A DNA stretch of 64,000 bases from Paraphoma chrysanthemicola (GCA_020744225.1 JAGMWG010000002.1:2232001-2296000), one strand, 5' to 3'; shown: positions 20,898 through 34,638, counted from the first letter of the stretch. Translations and numbers: made by a program. The notes: a model not told the origin generated them from the sequence alone.

Positions 20898-23700
20898 TCA
20901 AGTGCTGTCAAGCGGAGCTAGATGTCGTCGGATCATCTCTAAGTAGGGCTCAGGAACTGTGCCTGCAGCATCCACACTTTCTGCAGCAAGTGAATTGCCT
21001 TGCTCCTCCGTGCCAGGGTTGAATGGCATCGTACTATCCCGACGGCCGCCCCGGAGTGCCAGATCAGCAGAACCATGAAGCATACGGCCGTGACGAGACG
21101 GTGGCTGAACGGAGGGTGGCAACGACACCGTAGAAACGATGTCGGCCAAAATGCGAAGATCTACAAACGTGAGAACATTAGAAGGAGATACAACAAGTGA
21201 TCGCAAGGCAGGATGACGAAGACATGGTGCTCATGGGCTATTCTCATGGCCAGTCTTTTGTCAATCCACTTGAGTCGAAATTGTTCCCTCCATTGCCATT
21301 GGGAGACACTGAAAGTTGTTGCGCAGCGGCTGCAGTAGCTTGGGCTTTTGCAGCCTCATTGGCAGCAGCCATGGCAGCGGAGAGATCGTGGTCAATTTTT
21401 GACTGATGAGACGAGTTGCCGTTTCCACCACTACTAGCTGGTCGTGCTTCGGACCCCGCGCGCTCACCAACGGCAGCGGCGGCTAGGTGTTGTAGTCCAG
21501 CCATGTTCGGCTGAAGCATCGATGAGTTCTGTTCCGCAGCGTTTATCGGTGGCGATGGAGCTCTCGTCTTACGCAAGAGATCCTGGAGAGCATCGTCCCA
21601 TCCAAGTCCATCGGCGCTTCGATGTATGATCTGCCCATTTGAAAGCGCATCATCCATCTCCTTGATGCTGGCATGTGCTTCCACTTGGGTTTCTAGTCTG
21701 TCGGACAATTCGGTCAAAGAAGTTGCCACCAAACTTGCAAAGATGTGATGCAGGGGAGTGATAGCGCCGTTAGTTAGCCTGGACAGTAGTTCCTTTGTTA
21801 TGCCGAGAAGCTCGATTGATTGCGTCGGAAGAATCGAGGACCGCGTTGCAACGAGTCGCAGATACTGGTAAGCGAGTTGGGGAGGGGAGTTGCTGACTAG
21901 CTCGGTGACATCGATCGATTCCCGAAAGCCGTTCAATTGGCCGTGGAGGAATATGACTTGAGGCGATGTGCCACTTAGTGTGGCGAAGGCAAAAGGTGAA
22001 GCCGGATCAAGATTAGGCACACTGCCAGCCCGTTTCAAGAACGCCAGTTGACCCACAATTTCGGCGGCCCCTGGAGGTTGTCAGCAGCCACCAGTGCAAA
22101 TCAACATGGGTACTTACTGGCCAGGTGGTAACCCGAGTCGCCTCCCAATGCGGCGAAATCATCACGCAATAGTCCACTCGAATGGAGAGGTAGCATGATG
22201 TCTTTGTTGTTCGCAGAAGCATGGAAGCGGTCCAGGATGAAAGCAGTCCAGAAAACCTGGCGAGCTGTGACATATATCTCGCGATCTTGCTCCTTGAGTA
22301 TGTTCAGCGTCCCCGGATCGTTCAATCCAGCATCGTTGATGCACCCTGCAAGTTGACCGAGTAGCTGCGCAGTGCTCCCCACCGTGGCCGGCCCGGGACG
22401 GTCGGAGGCTAGTGCAAGCAGCAACAGGGACTGACAATATACGAGGCTGTTGAAAAACTGCCTTGAGCTGTCTGCATCATGCAACGTGTGTTTAGCAGCG
22501 TCAACTGCCGTGCCACTTTGCAACAAGAGTTGGTTCAAGCTGACCTCAGTCTGGGACAAGGCTCTTGGTGCAATCGCACGAATGGAGGCTTCAAGCGAGA
22601 GGAAGAATGCTTCTCGAAGTTTTGATGGGCAGTTGGTAAGCCGACTTAGCGCTGAAGAATCATGGGGCAAGATCGGCAACGTGGGATGTATCACGTTAGC
22701 ATACCTAAGCATGTTAGTGAACGAAATCTAGGACGAAGATAGCAACTCACGCCTTGAGAATATCTTCATTTGAACCCGTCACGAGGTTGCCAATCATCTC
22801 CCCAAACGAGGTTCGACGGTTGCCGTTCAGTGGTAATTCTTGATGAGTCAGCACAGTGGGTGTGTTTTCTTCGGGAAGATAACCGTTACCACGGTCCTGG
22901 GCGGTCCAGCTCGGCCGGCTGAACACGTCTTGGAACTCGTCTGTCATGGAATGCGTTCGTTTGCGGGTGAATTGGGGTGGACTTTGAGTGCTAGCAAAAT
23001 TGGGATCGCTCATGCCTCCAAAGTCGAAGTTGGTGGACGAAGCAGCCGGATGTTGTATCTGGCTTTCCAGCGAGTTCAGTCGATCTGCCAATTCTTTGAT
23101 ATAGCTGAAAAGTATTAGCAACATGTGGATCTCTATGTTGTTGCCTCAGGCATCGTACCCTTTGCTAGGTCCACGCTTCATCGGTTGCCGACTGAATTGG
23201 CAGCGCGCGCCCGTCCTCTTGCAACTGGAGCAAGATTCTGGGCCATTCTCACTTGTTGCATCACACCTGATCTACTACGTATCAGCAGGGCCTCCCACTT
23301 CACTTGTTTTCTTTCCGCGCACCTTCTTACGACGGCATTCGTCGCAGGCGCGAGACACCTTGGACCGCTTGCGGCTCGGATCGTTGGGATCGTATGGGTC
23401 GTGCTGCCCCTCCAGACTCATCACGGCATGTGCCATTTGCTGCGGCGAATGGACCGGGCGCGCGGGCGACTGGAACTGGTGGTGCGCACCCATGGAGGGA
23501 GGCATTTGAGCAAGCTGTTGATACTGGGGTTGCGGTGGATGACCAGATTGCATCATGTCACCGCCATCGCGCAGTTGCTGCAAGTTCTCCTGCAGGCGCA
23601 GTTCTGGGTCCGTCATATGCTGTTGCTGCTGTTGCGCTGGGGGTGTTCCATTGTGGTTCACGTAGGATTGCGCGTCGGGCTCGGGGTACGTCGACGACAT
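20898..23700 (-). CDS. Zn(II)2Cys6 transcription factor, Rgt1-like
   Basis: Exons are 23700..23323, 23271..23159, 23104..22751, 22704..22118, 22070..21270 and, by my model, 21160..20898 (831 residues). The zinc cluster spans exons 1-2: Cys119, 122, 129, 140, 143 and 150 in RACDECRRKKIRCDA…CSSCKRTGARC. It is followed by KRGPSKGYIKELADRL, a linker plus coiled coil that I associate with filamentous-fungal homologues of Rgt1, the glucose-responsive repressor of hexose transporters. A Gln-rich N-terminus and an Ala/Asn-rich C-terminus flank the middle homology region. If the last intron (21269..21161) is not used, the protein ends at 21244 with 752 residues. The spliced form is favoured by a CTAAT branch site and TTTGTAG acceptor, and by a continuous frame ending EPYLEMIRRHLAPLDST. 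The specific target is inference. Confidence 0.83.
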
Positions 23701-25885
23701 GGCGGAGCGCGTCGCAATCGCTGCGGAGCTGGACTGGATGTATGCGACTTCAACGCAAGATTCTTGAGGGCAGTCCGCTTGCGCGCGTGGTACGGTGCGG
23801 TCGCGAGCCGATGAAAGTGTGAGATCAGTAAAGGTCGATCGGAGGTTTTGCGGACCTGCGCACGGTTTGGTGTTAGCGCGGCATGCCCAAATGCACCCTC
23901 CAGATATGACAGTGGAAGCTGGAGCAACACCATGGCGGGCACAGTCTGCTTTAAGTTTGAGTATGCTTGTACCTGGAAAGTTGGGCGGGGTGCTTTGCTC
24001 GATCGGTGACGTTTGAAGTCGCTGTTCGGATTATCTGTCTGGCCGCCGTCGAGCATCGCCATTGTCAAGTGGATTTCCAAGACTGCAGTCAAGTCACAAA
24101 CAATCACGAAATGCATAATGACCAGATAGCTACCGTCTTACTGGAACAGAGCGTCGCATTGTTTTGCTTCCATCCCCACGGCGTGTAAGACTGAGAGCAA
24201 TCGCAACTCCTGGGAGCGCGTGTCAACCACGGCTGAAGAGTATCATCATAGCTAGCCGACAGGATCCTAGGCACATTGATGCAGATGATGTGCGAGACAG
24301 TGGTCTCCCTGTCCAGCTCTCTACATGTTTATTCCAAACTCCAGACCATGGATTGTCGTCGCAGAAGCTTTCACAGCGACGAATCCCAAGTAAAACAAGA
24401 CGACGTGCTTACCGGAAGAACGAATCGGCGCGTCACAGAACATGTAGGATTGCAAGTATAAAACTCGGCGGAGAAAAGGTCCGGGGCGTTTCAAAGACGA
24501 ATGCTCGCCAGCTGCAGTTGACGAGCCCGCCCACGACTTTTCGGCATAATTCGTGCTCGTCGTAACTTAGCTTTTGAGGACTGTGAGCCCTCCAATGATC
24601 GCATCATGGAGGCTGAGATATGTTCAGAATATACTCCTACCCTTAAACCTTCTTATACAATACACAGATGCTATACAGCCGTCTCTAAACGCACGACGTG
24701 AAAAGTGGTCTACCTAATCAACCGGGGACGAATTCTGGCCAGGCCTAGTCCGCCGAGCATTCCAGAGATTTCAAAGGCGTCTTGGAAAGCCATCATTACG
24801 TCTCCGGAAGAAGGACACCGCACCGAGTCGTAATGGACACAAATACCCATTGCAACCCAAAGCAACTTACAATAGACCATGCTGTAATGTACCTGAAAGT
24901 GCTGGCGGCAGCGGCTCGCAGGTTCATATCCGCAAGGCGCTAGATAGACTGCACACAATAATGATCTTCGCTTGGCAACGGTCTTTGCGTTACAGCGACT
25001 GTCCCATGGAGAAACAACCTGAGTCGACAGGCGATTCGCATCTGTCACGAAACATGCAGTGTGTGGCGTATGGTAGCGCGAGTTGACACATGCTGGACGC
25101 ACGCCCACAGGCTTGAGGCAGCTGAGTGTCGCTGGCGCTCAACGGAGGGCTTCCGCACAGCACAGTGGGCGTGCGAGCACAGGCAAGTGTGGCTGGCATG
25201 GGCAAGGTGTGGCTCGCACGGGCACTGCAAGTCATCGAGTCTGGCGCGACGGGGCGGCGGAGCAGCGACGGGATTGCTCCAACGCGGGCGGTGAAAGATG
25301 TGCTGTCGGCGTGGGAGGGAGCCAGGCGACCCGCGCAAGGTTCAAGGTCGGTGCTTTACCAGCCGCTGATCGCGCTTGCCTTGACTGCAGATTCCAAGGC
25401 CCGAGCGTGCACTTGTCCTTTGCGCTAGTCCGCCGGCCAATGAGACTCGGGCGCCTTCCTTCTTAACAGTTCCTCCCGCTCGCTCTTTCCTCCCTCACCA
25501 CTCCACCCACAGCACACCACATAGACGTTGTTTTGGCAGTCCATTAGGGATCCGTTCCACGCTTTCGGCCAGCGCCTCTTGCGCTCGGTTCCCCCTTGAC
25601 ACTCCCCTCTCCACTCTCCACTCTGTCGTCCTCGGTACTATTCCCGGCGTTCACGGTCACCACTATCCAGCATTCTCCCATTGCTCAAGATACCCTCTGG
25701 CGTTTGACTTGATATTTTCTGGCATACTTCGATTCTTCTCTGTATCTTTATTCGACGGCAACCGCCCTGTGTGCGACGCCGTCCATTATTATTCACACTC
25801 TCTTTAGCCTGTGGGCTCCACAGAACGCTCCCGCTCGGCCGCTGAGCTAGCTGCGACGACCGCAATCGGCCGTGGTTACTACGGA
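23701..25885. other. Divergent promoter region of two transcription-factor genes
   Basis: This 2.2 kb region lies between the Rgt1-like gene (minus) and the copper-fist gene (plus). It includes a CCAAT box at 25437 and a long CT-rich tract at about 25470-25640, typical of fungal core promoters and leaders. I see no supported gene. Confidence 0.45.
25437..25441 (+). promoter_or_regulatory. CCAAT box
   Basis: CCAAT in the context GGCCAATGAG lies about 445 bp upstream of the copper-fist ATG and just before a CT-rich tract. This is a weak call based on position and context. Confidence 0.3.
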
Positions 25886-27430
25886 ATGCCGGTCATCGAT
25901 GGCGAAAAATGGGCTTGCTCGTCCTGCATCAAGGGTCATCGAGTGAGCGGCTGCAACCATAACGGTATGCGAGCCCGTGCACAATGCACACCTGTGTGCG
26001 GCAGAGACCAGGACTAACGATGCTCTTCAGATCGCGAACTACATCACATCAACCCCAAGGGTCGCCCCGTCAAGCAATGCGAGCACTGTCGCGGTGCGCG
26101 CAAGTCCAAGTCTCACCACGCCAAATGCGACTGCGGCGATAAGAAAGACAAGGACAAGCTCAAAGACAAGGGCGACGCGAAGGGTGAGAGCATGCCTGGC
26201 ACGACTGCTCACGACGACATTAACGATGTTCCAGCTCACGACAGTGGCTGTCAGTGCCATGCTGGCGGAAAGTGCATTTGTGGATCTGTCAAGGACGGCG
26301 TTGACCTCAAGCTTGACACCAGCAAACAGACCCTTCACGATGCGCGCACAAAGCCTAAGCTCATGACGACGCACTCCGAGAGCCATCTGACCGTCTTCGC
26401 GAATGGCCACCACAAGCCTTGTCACCGTAACAACAACTCGGCCCACGTCTCTGGCGCTCCGTACAAGATCCCGCGTCCCCACACGCTGCACGGACACTCT
26501 GCCTTTGCGGCACTGACGCAGGGCAGCAATAGTCACAACAGCAAGTCTGAGGTGCCAGCTACTCGCTCCATGGACACGCTGTCTCTGTCGAACAATGACT
26601 ACTACGCAATGTTCGGCTCCGGCCAGCGCTTGACCGAAGACGTGCCAGCCACGACCATGGCGAGCAGTCTGGATGCTAGCACATTCCAAGACAACCTATT
26701 CGGCAACCAGACGTCTCTTCTGAACCAGGACGGCAACTCGCCCGGTAGCAACGTCAGCGAGACTTTCTCGACCCAGCAGTGGCCCTGGAGCACTACGACG
26801 ATGACGCCCATCAATAGCTTGTTCAACTACGGCAGTCTCTCCACTTCTCCATCCCAGGATTGCCTACCGAACCTCGACGGTGACTGGTCGACCTCTTCCG
26901 CTGGCTTCAATCCACTGTGGTCTGCTGGGGACCTTCCTCTGGACCCGAGCAAGTTCACTGACACTCTGGCGCAGCCCATTTCGCACAGCGGCGAGTCGAA
27001 GCAGAGTGGACCTGGTCTTACGGCTGCTTCTTCAGCTCATTCGGAAATCGGCGACCTGAACGCTTTTGGCGATCTTGATACCACCGCTCCCCAGTCAGCT
27101 GTCAGCGAGCCGCTTTTCTGGGAGGATAATCCCGTGTACCGAACCACTACGTCTTCGTCGGTAGAAAGTCTGGCAGCATCTCTGCCAATCCCTGCCACGT
27201 CCGTCCCGTACGTGCAAGGCCTTGAGTCTGACTTTGCCAAAGGCCTTGGACCTGCTCCAACTTCGATGCCCAGCTCCACGTTCGGCGACTACGTTGACAC
27301 TGCTGCGATAGCCATGCCTAATACCCTTGATGACAACATGTCTATAGAACCCTGGCCTATAGAACAGAGCACTGGAGCATTTGGCGGCTGGAACTCGTTC
27401 GAGTTGACTTATCCCAACAATTGGTCCTAA
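25886..27430 (+). CDS. Copper-fist transcription factor (Mac1/Cuf1/GRISEA-like)
   Basis: Exon 1 (25886..25964) and exon 2 (26031..27430) are joined across a 66-nt intron (GTATGC…TTCAG), giving 492 residues. The copper-fist DNA-binding domain occupies residues 1-62: MPVIDGEKWACSSCIKGH, Cys11/14/23 and His25, then KGRP at 36-39 (minor-groove contact) and QCEHCR…CDC. A copper-sensing Cys box follows at 100-111 (CQCHAGGKCICG), and PYKIPRPHTLHGHSAFA lies further on. The C-terminal 300 residues are Ser/Thr/Asn-rich, acidic in places, and look like an activation region. By family such proteins switch on high-affinity copper uptake and reductase genes when copper is low. Activators of metallothionein share the same fold, so the direction of the response is not proven. 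The intron splits the DNA-binding domain. Confidence 0.92.
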
Positions 27431-30400
27431 ACGCCTGCGAGGGTGCTACGAGCTGTAGAGGGCTCGTCCCCTTTGATGACGCCATGATTTACGACGATGC
27501 TGGTGTTCAATGATACCAACTCTCGGATCATTCCTTATTATTATCTTCGACTGGCCATGAACGGCCACCTTTCGACCTCGGTCGCCCGTGTATATTCAAA
27601 CCTGGCCCGAACCATTCGCTATCCGCGTTCGCGGCCGTGCTATATATTTGCCGTCTCCAGTTTTGATTCACTGACACAGTCGAACGCTGATGCGGCTGCG
27701 CATAGATGTGTGTGGTGGTTGCATGTGGTTCATAAAACTATAGACAGGGATTTAGTGTGCCCTACAATGAAATAACAAAAGCTTCAAATTCTATTCCTCG
27801 TGTACCTGTCCTCCATCTGAACATGTTCAATTTGACTGATACAGCGTAGCGTTGCACACCCAACGCATCCATAACGCCCGAGTGACGTCCTCCGCGCAGG
27901 GTTCCTGCACGGGAGCGAAACTCGATGCTGTCTCCACCAATACAATGTGGGCCCACAGGCCGCCCTGCAGGCAGAGATTTCGCTGACACCGATTGATCCG
28001 ATGCATCGCTCAGCACCTGCAACGGTAGATGGCCTTCTTTGGAAACTGGAAAGCCATGAGGGCGATAGGTCAGTCGGGCGCTCCCACCTTGACGTTGTAT
28101 CAATGTCTGCTTTTTGCGGCGGATCAGACCTGGGATGTCAGCCACACAGTGAACGTCTTACGAAATCTAGGCTAAGCGGACGCTCGACGCGGTTCTCCGA
28201 ACACCATCGTCATCCCTCCATGACTTGAGGCTATCGAGAGTGCAAGCGTGGCATGTTTCGAGCACGCGGAGCACAACTAGACTGTCGGAACAAGGCCTTT
28301 TTGCGGCTACCGCTCGCTGGGCGCGGGCAGAGGATTGAGGAGCTCCAGCACGACGTCTTCAATCCCACGCAGCTTGTCGAAAAACGAAGAGCCGAGCTGC
28401 GTCTGCCCAGCGCACAGCCTCCCTCATCGCTTTCAACAACTTCCATGTGTGTGATGCGGCGCGCAGCCAACCATCTCGCCAACAGCCGTCCACATCGGAA
28501 GCATGGTGCCTGGCACATGCCCAGGTGCAGCTTCACCACTTGATACCGTCATTGGCGATTGGCGCATAGCTGTTCACGATATTCGGTATAGCGGAGAGCA
28601 CTGCATAGTACGCGAAAGCGACGTGTGTGCATGGGGAAGCGCCAGAGTCGCCTTCCAATGGCGAAAATCACTCATGCACAGCAAGGCGACAGGATCTTCT
28701 TTAGCGACTTCTCCATTTGGGCCCCGCAATTGCATCGTACAGGGCGTGCTACGCTCTAAACGATTTCACCACGAGCTTCACGTCCCTGTGTTCGCCCACG
28801 CGCGCTTCGTGCACTTCAGCTCTGAGCTGCCGTATTGCTGCGAAATGAGGAGCATGTCATTCGTGGTCCCTGATGCGAGCTGAATGTGCGGTGAAACAAC
28901 GTGCTTCGTATAGGCAAGCTAGTTTGTACACCGACTGAGTCCTTCACGATGTAGGGCGCGCGTAATTGAACGATTGTGCTTTCCCTCTTGAAGCCGTGTG
29001 CAACGCTCCTGCTCTTTCTGGCAGTTTGGGTGCTTGATCCCCACAACGGCTCAGCTTTGTGCCGCCCTCCACCCCACATCAACCCACACCAAGCTCATGT
29101 GCAACACCTGGTAGCTTGCATCTTTGTCATCGCATCGGTGTTACAAGCGCGTTGCCCAGATGGGCTCTGCAAGCCATATTGCTACTATCCGCAGCTTAGC
29201 TACCTTGGCCGTTCACACTCTCAGGTACCATGCGTGCAGACAGAGTATCGACAATGACCGCGAATGAGCCATACGAAACCTCGACTTGGCTGCATTATGG
29301 CTTCGCGTATAGCCCAGGGTTCTCTCTGTAAGCATCGTCAACTTGCGTCTGCATCGAAGCCGCATGCCCCACGAACAAAAGGCGCCACCACGGAGAATTT
29401 TGCGGTGAACAGCTGTCCATGATCGGCGCAGGCAAACGTGTCGCACAGAGTGCGGTGAATGCACTGAAGTTTCCACATGGCCGAGCGCCTGATCAGCACG
29501 ATATTGAGGCTCAACACGCGGCTCATTTCGTGGACCCTGGCTATAGGATGGGCAAACGGCTTCCGGCGTCCTCATCCGTGGGATCATCCTGTTGTGTTAC
29601 ACAGGCCTGACATGTTGGGAAATCGTCAGCCATTCGGAAGAAGCCTTCTTCAAGGTGGCGTGCGACTACCGTTCGCCTAGAATGACATTTCGGGTAGCTG
29701 TAGCGAGCCAGGATTGAGATAGTGGTCACCGGAACTATGATCATCTTTACTCTTGCAGTAGACATACTACGACAAGAGAGCTTTGAATCATCTACTTACA
29801 CAGTAACTCAACATGGCTCCAGGATGCGAGTTTCGATAAAAAGTGCTGACACAGCTCGACCAGGACTCACCAACATGCACGTAGAGTGCAGCAATGCCTT
29901 ACGAATACGAATTCACCGGCAACTTCCAATCCTGCCATGGTCAGGAGTGTTGGTGGAAGGCGCTCGAGCACCACAATACAGCACCACCTCAGGCTACGAC
30001 CAGTGTACCATGTCAGCAACATGTCCCCACAAAGTATTCTTTGATGCTTCCAGAAATCGTCGCCCGGCATCATCGACGACCAAGAATGCAGAAATGTCGA
30101 CCAATGACACACATGCCGTCAGCCTGCCAAGGCTTACACCTGCATCGTGAAGCGTTGAAGCCCGGAAAGCGGCCGATATTCGTCTCGAGTCATCAAATGA
30201 TCGACATGTAAGGTCCAGGACCCTGTCTTTACTTGTACACATTGCCACCATGACGAAGCTCTCGACATGCCTCCGTTTCAGCAGCCTCATTGCGGTCCGA
30301 AGCCGCGACATGCCGCGTCCCACTTGGCTTGGTAGTATAATCAGCCACCTACACAGCAGACGCATGTAGGCGGATTACACACGGTAATGCGGAAGCGCTA

Positions 30401-31014
30401 CGTTGTTTCGTCAATGTAGTTCTTCGAACTCAGAAAGTCCATGTCTTGCCGACGCTGGAAATGTTCTTCAAAGTGGGTAAATCTGAAATTTTCGTACGAC
30501 CGTCTCGGCCGAAGAAGCACCATCGCAGGTCGTGCTCAGGATATCATGATATTCGTGGACTATTGATGATTCTTGTCAGCCATGGTGTTACTCGGTACAA
30601 GCTCGGCTTAGTCAGGCCACGAGGAAATACCCATCGCGTTGTTGCATCATGAGGGAAGTGCTAGGGCACCACCTTTGTTGGATACGCGGTAGGTGGATGA
30701 GACCCTGGTTTGCCCTGCTTGCTCAGTCCATTTCGATCGTTGGCTCAAAGGCTCTTGACGCCATCGAACTTACTCATGGTGCACATGAGAGGACAAGCTC
30801 TGAGAAAAATCACTTGCTTTCACCCCTTTACAGAAACGGGAGCCATGCCTACAATGGCAGCAACTAGCTAGAGGTATCTATATCAAGATGCGAGCCGTTC
30901 CACATCTTACACTTGCAAAAGCAGCACTACACCATAATATTCCCTGTGCCCTGATGAAAAGTAAACACCAACAAACGCCAGCCTCTACAGCTTTTGTTCC
31001 TCGGGAAGCAGTAC
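27431..31014. other. 3.6 kb region without a recognisable gene
   Basis: This region lies between the 3' ends of the copper-fist gene and RSC9. The frames are short, overlap on all strands and carry no domain motif I recognise. I found no tRNA-like cloverleaf, terminal repeats or transposase motifs. It could hold a fast-evolving, multi-intron or non-coding gene, or an old decayed element. Confidence 0.4.
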
Positions 31015-34000
31015 CTAGCCACCTCCCTCGGCGATCGCCTTGAGCAGTCCGCCCATGTAATTCCTCAATGTCAAGTTGTGACTCGCCACGAACGCCAGTT
31101 GGTCCTTGACAGGCGCAAACACTCGGGGCACCCATCCAGCGCTCTTAGCCTCCTGCTCTTCGCGCTCCTCGTTCTCGCGCGCTTGTTGGTGCGCTGCGTC
31201 GCTGAGGCGAGGCTTCTTGCTGCCAACGCTTCGTCGGTGCTCGGGACTGCTTTCGCTAAAAGTGCGCTTGTGTGTTGGTGATTGTGGGTCCAAATCCACG
31301 ACCGTCGAGGGCGGCGGGATCTTGTTTAGTTGGCGGGCAAGATTGCGCAGAACGAGGACTGATGACAGCGGTAACCCAGCAGCGTCGTTGGATTCATCTG
31401 TGGCGGTGTTGTAGTAGCGGAAGTTGGGCAATGGTTGATGAGTCGGCTGTTGCGTCTCGCTCCTGCCTCTTTCTCCATTTCGCTCGTTGTACCGGCCACT
31501 CAGACCGAGGCCGGCTAGACCAACTGGCTGACCAAACTGCGGTTGGAAGTTGTCTGAGCGTACTTGTGCCGAACTCGTCAGCGGTCTCGATTCCGATGGT
31601 GTTCGGTTGTGCTTTGCGTGGATGGCTTGCTTTATGCTGCTGTCAGGGAGATGGGTCTTGATATGTTGCCCTGCCACAAAGGCAGACTCTGTGCCTTCTG
31701 GCTGAAAATGTGTGCAGCCGCCCCAATGACAGAAGTATTTCTGGGGCTTTGTTGCGGACACCGCATCGCCGTTCTCCATGTCAATGTCTGGCTTCGGCTC
31801 TAGCAGCCATTGGCCAGTTTCTTGATCGCGTGGTATCTTTAAGTGTGCACTGACGATATGTTCCCACATTGCCCTTGCGCCGGATGCAAATTCGCCGCAC
31901 TCAATCTTCGTGGTGGAATGCTTGGTGTCTGCGAAGCCATTGAGAAGCGAGGGTGGATGCCAGCAACATCGCATGTATTGCCTCTTCGTGCTTGGGTCTA
32001 CAGGGACTGACCTAGGTCGGATACCGCGAATAGTGTACTTTGGCTGGCCACCGACTGTAAGTACTTGCGCGGACGCCCCAGCAAAAGTTGTAGAGACGTT
32101 AGTGATGAAGTCTTTCGCAGGCATGAGCTGCTTGTAGGCAGCTGAGTTGGCATTTACGGCCTCTGAGAAAGCAGCATTGTATGCCGACCACAGTTGGATC
32201 TGAGTGATCTCACCACTGGGGTCTTCCTCGAAACAGGTCTTTAGCCATTGCGAGCTTCGCTCCGGCTCTTCCAAGGACACAAGGTGCTCGATGATAGCCG
32301 ATGATAGTTTCGGGGCGTTTTCAGTTGGCGGTGAAGACTTTGCGGGTTTCGATGCGCTGCGCCGCTCCTCGTAGGCGATTGCACCGTACTGTAGCATGCG
32401 GACAAGCTGATTTACCACAGTTTCGATGTCGACCTCGTGTGCCAGCGTCTCCACATTGTCCGGGAAACCAGTGAAGAGGTACAGGAAGTCCAGGCATGCT
32501 ATGCGAAGATCTTCGTCCTCAACAAGCAGCCAATCACAGATCGACCGCAGCGTCTTGACTGGTACATTGGTGAGCTTATTGGTGGACTCTAGATTCATTG
32601 CGATTCGCGCCAGTGCCCGCAGCGAAGTGATGATGCGGCCGCGGTCGTCCGAGTCAACTTGTGCTAGCAGAGCCTGATATAGAGGCTCTTGGGCACTGAG
32701 CTCCCAGTATTTGGTGAGCTGTTCGGCAATTTCGAGCGCATAGTGTTGTAGCTCGACACAAGTTGGATGCTTCGGTAGGGTCAAGCAAATGACAATCAGG
32801 TCGCGGATGGACGGGATCATTGCAATGAAAAGGGCGTTTTCTTTGAGCATAACCATGTTTCGGATGATCAGAGCAGCCTCGTTGACCATGTTGAGCGCTT
32901 TTGCATTTTGCTCTGGTACAAGCTCATCATGCACATCGAGGGTCTGGAGCGACTGTATCCTCTTCAACAGGTCCTTGGTCCCAGATAAACCATTGAGGAT
33001 GTGTGCCTGGTCGAGATCGTCTTCTGAGTATGAAATTTCCCAAGCTACGTCGTAGAACAGGGAGCCAACATCGATGACTTTGATTATCAGCGCTTCGGCA
33101 AGGCCAGGAAATTGATCGAAACGGTACTTGTCGCCTCGTTCATGGGAGATCTTGACCAAGTGATGTAGCGCATACGCTTCCTCTTCGGGCTCCCTCGATC
33201 GCAATGCGTGCAGCGCGCGAATGTAGATGTTTGGTCCTGGAAAGCCTGTGCCTGGAAGCATCATGCCCTTTGGCGGTATCGGCCGGTTCCGCTTGTTGAG
33301 GATGTACTTTCTGCGCGACTGCACGTAGTTGTCGAGCTGGTTCGAAGGGGTCACGACGGCCTTCATCGTCGCTGGCAGGGCGGTGCGCGGTTCGTAATTC
33401 GCGATTGTCATGGCTGCGGCGCTGGTTCCGTATCCGTTGACCTGTGGTGAGCTGTGTGTGCCCGTCGATTGGCGCGTCTGGCGAGTCGAGACTTCGGGTT
33501 GGAAGAGCACACGCTGCGGAGGCGCATGCCGGAGCGCTACACAGGGTGGTTAGTATGACAACAATTCTGTCCACGCAAAACAGCCGTACATCTAGTCGAT
33601 CGCCCGAGGCTGCCTGGCTCGTCAATCTCCATCTTGTCGTCCTTTGGTGTTCTCTTAACGTCGCCGTCCTCGTCCTCTTCTTCTGAATCGTCCTCTCCGT
33701 TGCGCAAACGCTCTGTTTCTCTACTGCTGGGTGGGAAGAAGTTGTCGACAGTACGATTCAACAGGTCGCCGCCCTTGGCAGATACGTCCTCGAGGATCTC
33801 TTTCGGCGGCGGCTCACGATTGTGGACGGTCGATATCTCGTAAGCTCTATGCAAGGGTCAGTCGTGTTTGCGACAAGAGCGGAGCAGTGCAGCACCTACG
33901 CCAGGTTCTTGTAGTAGGTCGACTTGACGAGGAATGCCTGCGTAGTGAGACTGGGACCGTTGGGCAAAAATTCACTCGCGATTCTCCGCCAGGCAAGTTT

Positions 34001-34266
34001 GTTGCCCTTGGTGTCCGAGACCTTGTCGTATCCGCCCTCCTCGTTTACGCGTTTCCACAGACGCAAGAGGTCGATATGTCGGCTGCCGACCTTGGGTTCG
34101 CGGTCCAATATGGTGCTGCAGATACAGTTAGCATGCACAGCCAGCCGCGGAGCAAACAACCGCAAACACACCCGCGCTTCTCGTGGTATTTTTCTAGCGT
34201 GTCGAGGAACTGCTCATGTTCTTGGGCGTGCTCGGGTGATGATTCCTTGGGCTTGGTCGGCGCCAT
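31015..34266 (-). CDS. RSC9: RSC chromatin-remodelling complex subunit Rsc9
   Basis: Four exons (34266..34172, 34115..33900, 33846..33590, 33536..31015) join in frame to 1029 residues. The N-terminal ARID/BRIGHT domain spans exons 1-2 (EQFLDTLEKYHEKRG, IDLLRLWKRVNEEGGYDKV, WRRIASEF, YYKNL). An acidic low-complexity linker follows, then APPQRVLFQPEVSTRQTR, a segment typical of fungal Rsc9. The long central part is armadillo-like helical, with an RFX-like winged-helix region (WLKTCFEEDPSGEITQIQLWSAY). Two C2H2-like zinc motifs lie in the C-terminal third (CCWHP…HIVSAHL and FCHWGGCTHF…HIKTH). The product is a nuclear subunit of the SWI/SNF-class RSC remodeller. Its promoter region (34267..34638) is shared with the divergent gene at 34639. 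Confidence 0.9.
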
Positions 34267-34638
34267 GTTGCGTGTGTCGCATTCACCTAAGACTCGTCTG
34301 ATGTCTGTCGCGAGACATGCACGAAGTGAGCGGGGTGCCCAGCGCAATGGCGGTTGGCTGTGGTGAAGGCGCGGCGCGCGTCGGTCGCGATGAGAGATGA
34401 ACACCAGAATGCGAGCAGCTCCCAACTTCGCGCCGCAGATCAGGGCCAGAGGGTCCGTGCACCATCACGTGTGGGTCCGACCGTGACTTCCCTCTCGAGT
34501 CGTACGGCATGCTCACTCCTACACTCCACTTCAATAGTTATCGTGGGAATCCATAGCCCACATAGAGTGTTCCCGTCGCCTGAGATTCGGGCTGAGGGAT
34601 CTGATCATCACTAACACAGCAACCACTCACTAACCAAC
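34267..34638. other. Bidirectional promoter region, RSC9 / Rec114-like
   Basis: This 372-bp gap lies between two divergently transcribed genes. No TATA box is obvious. Nothing else was recognised. Confidence 0.4.
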
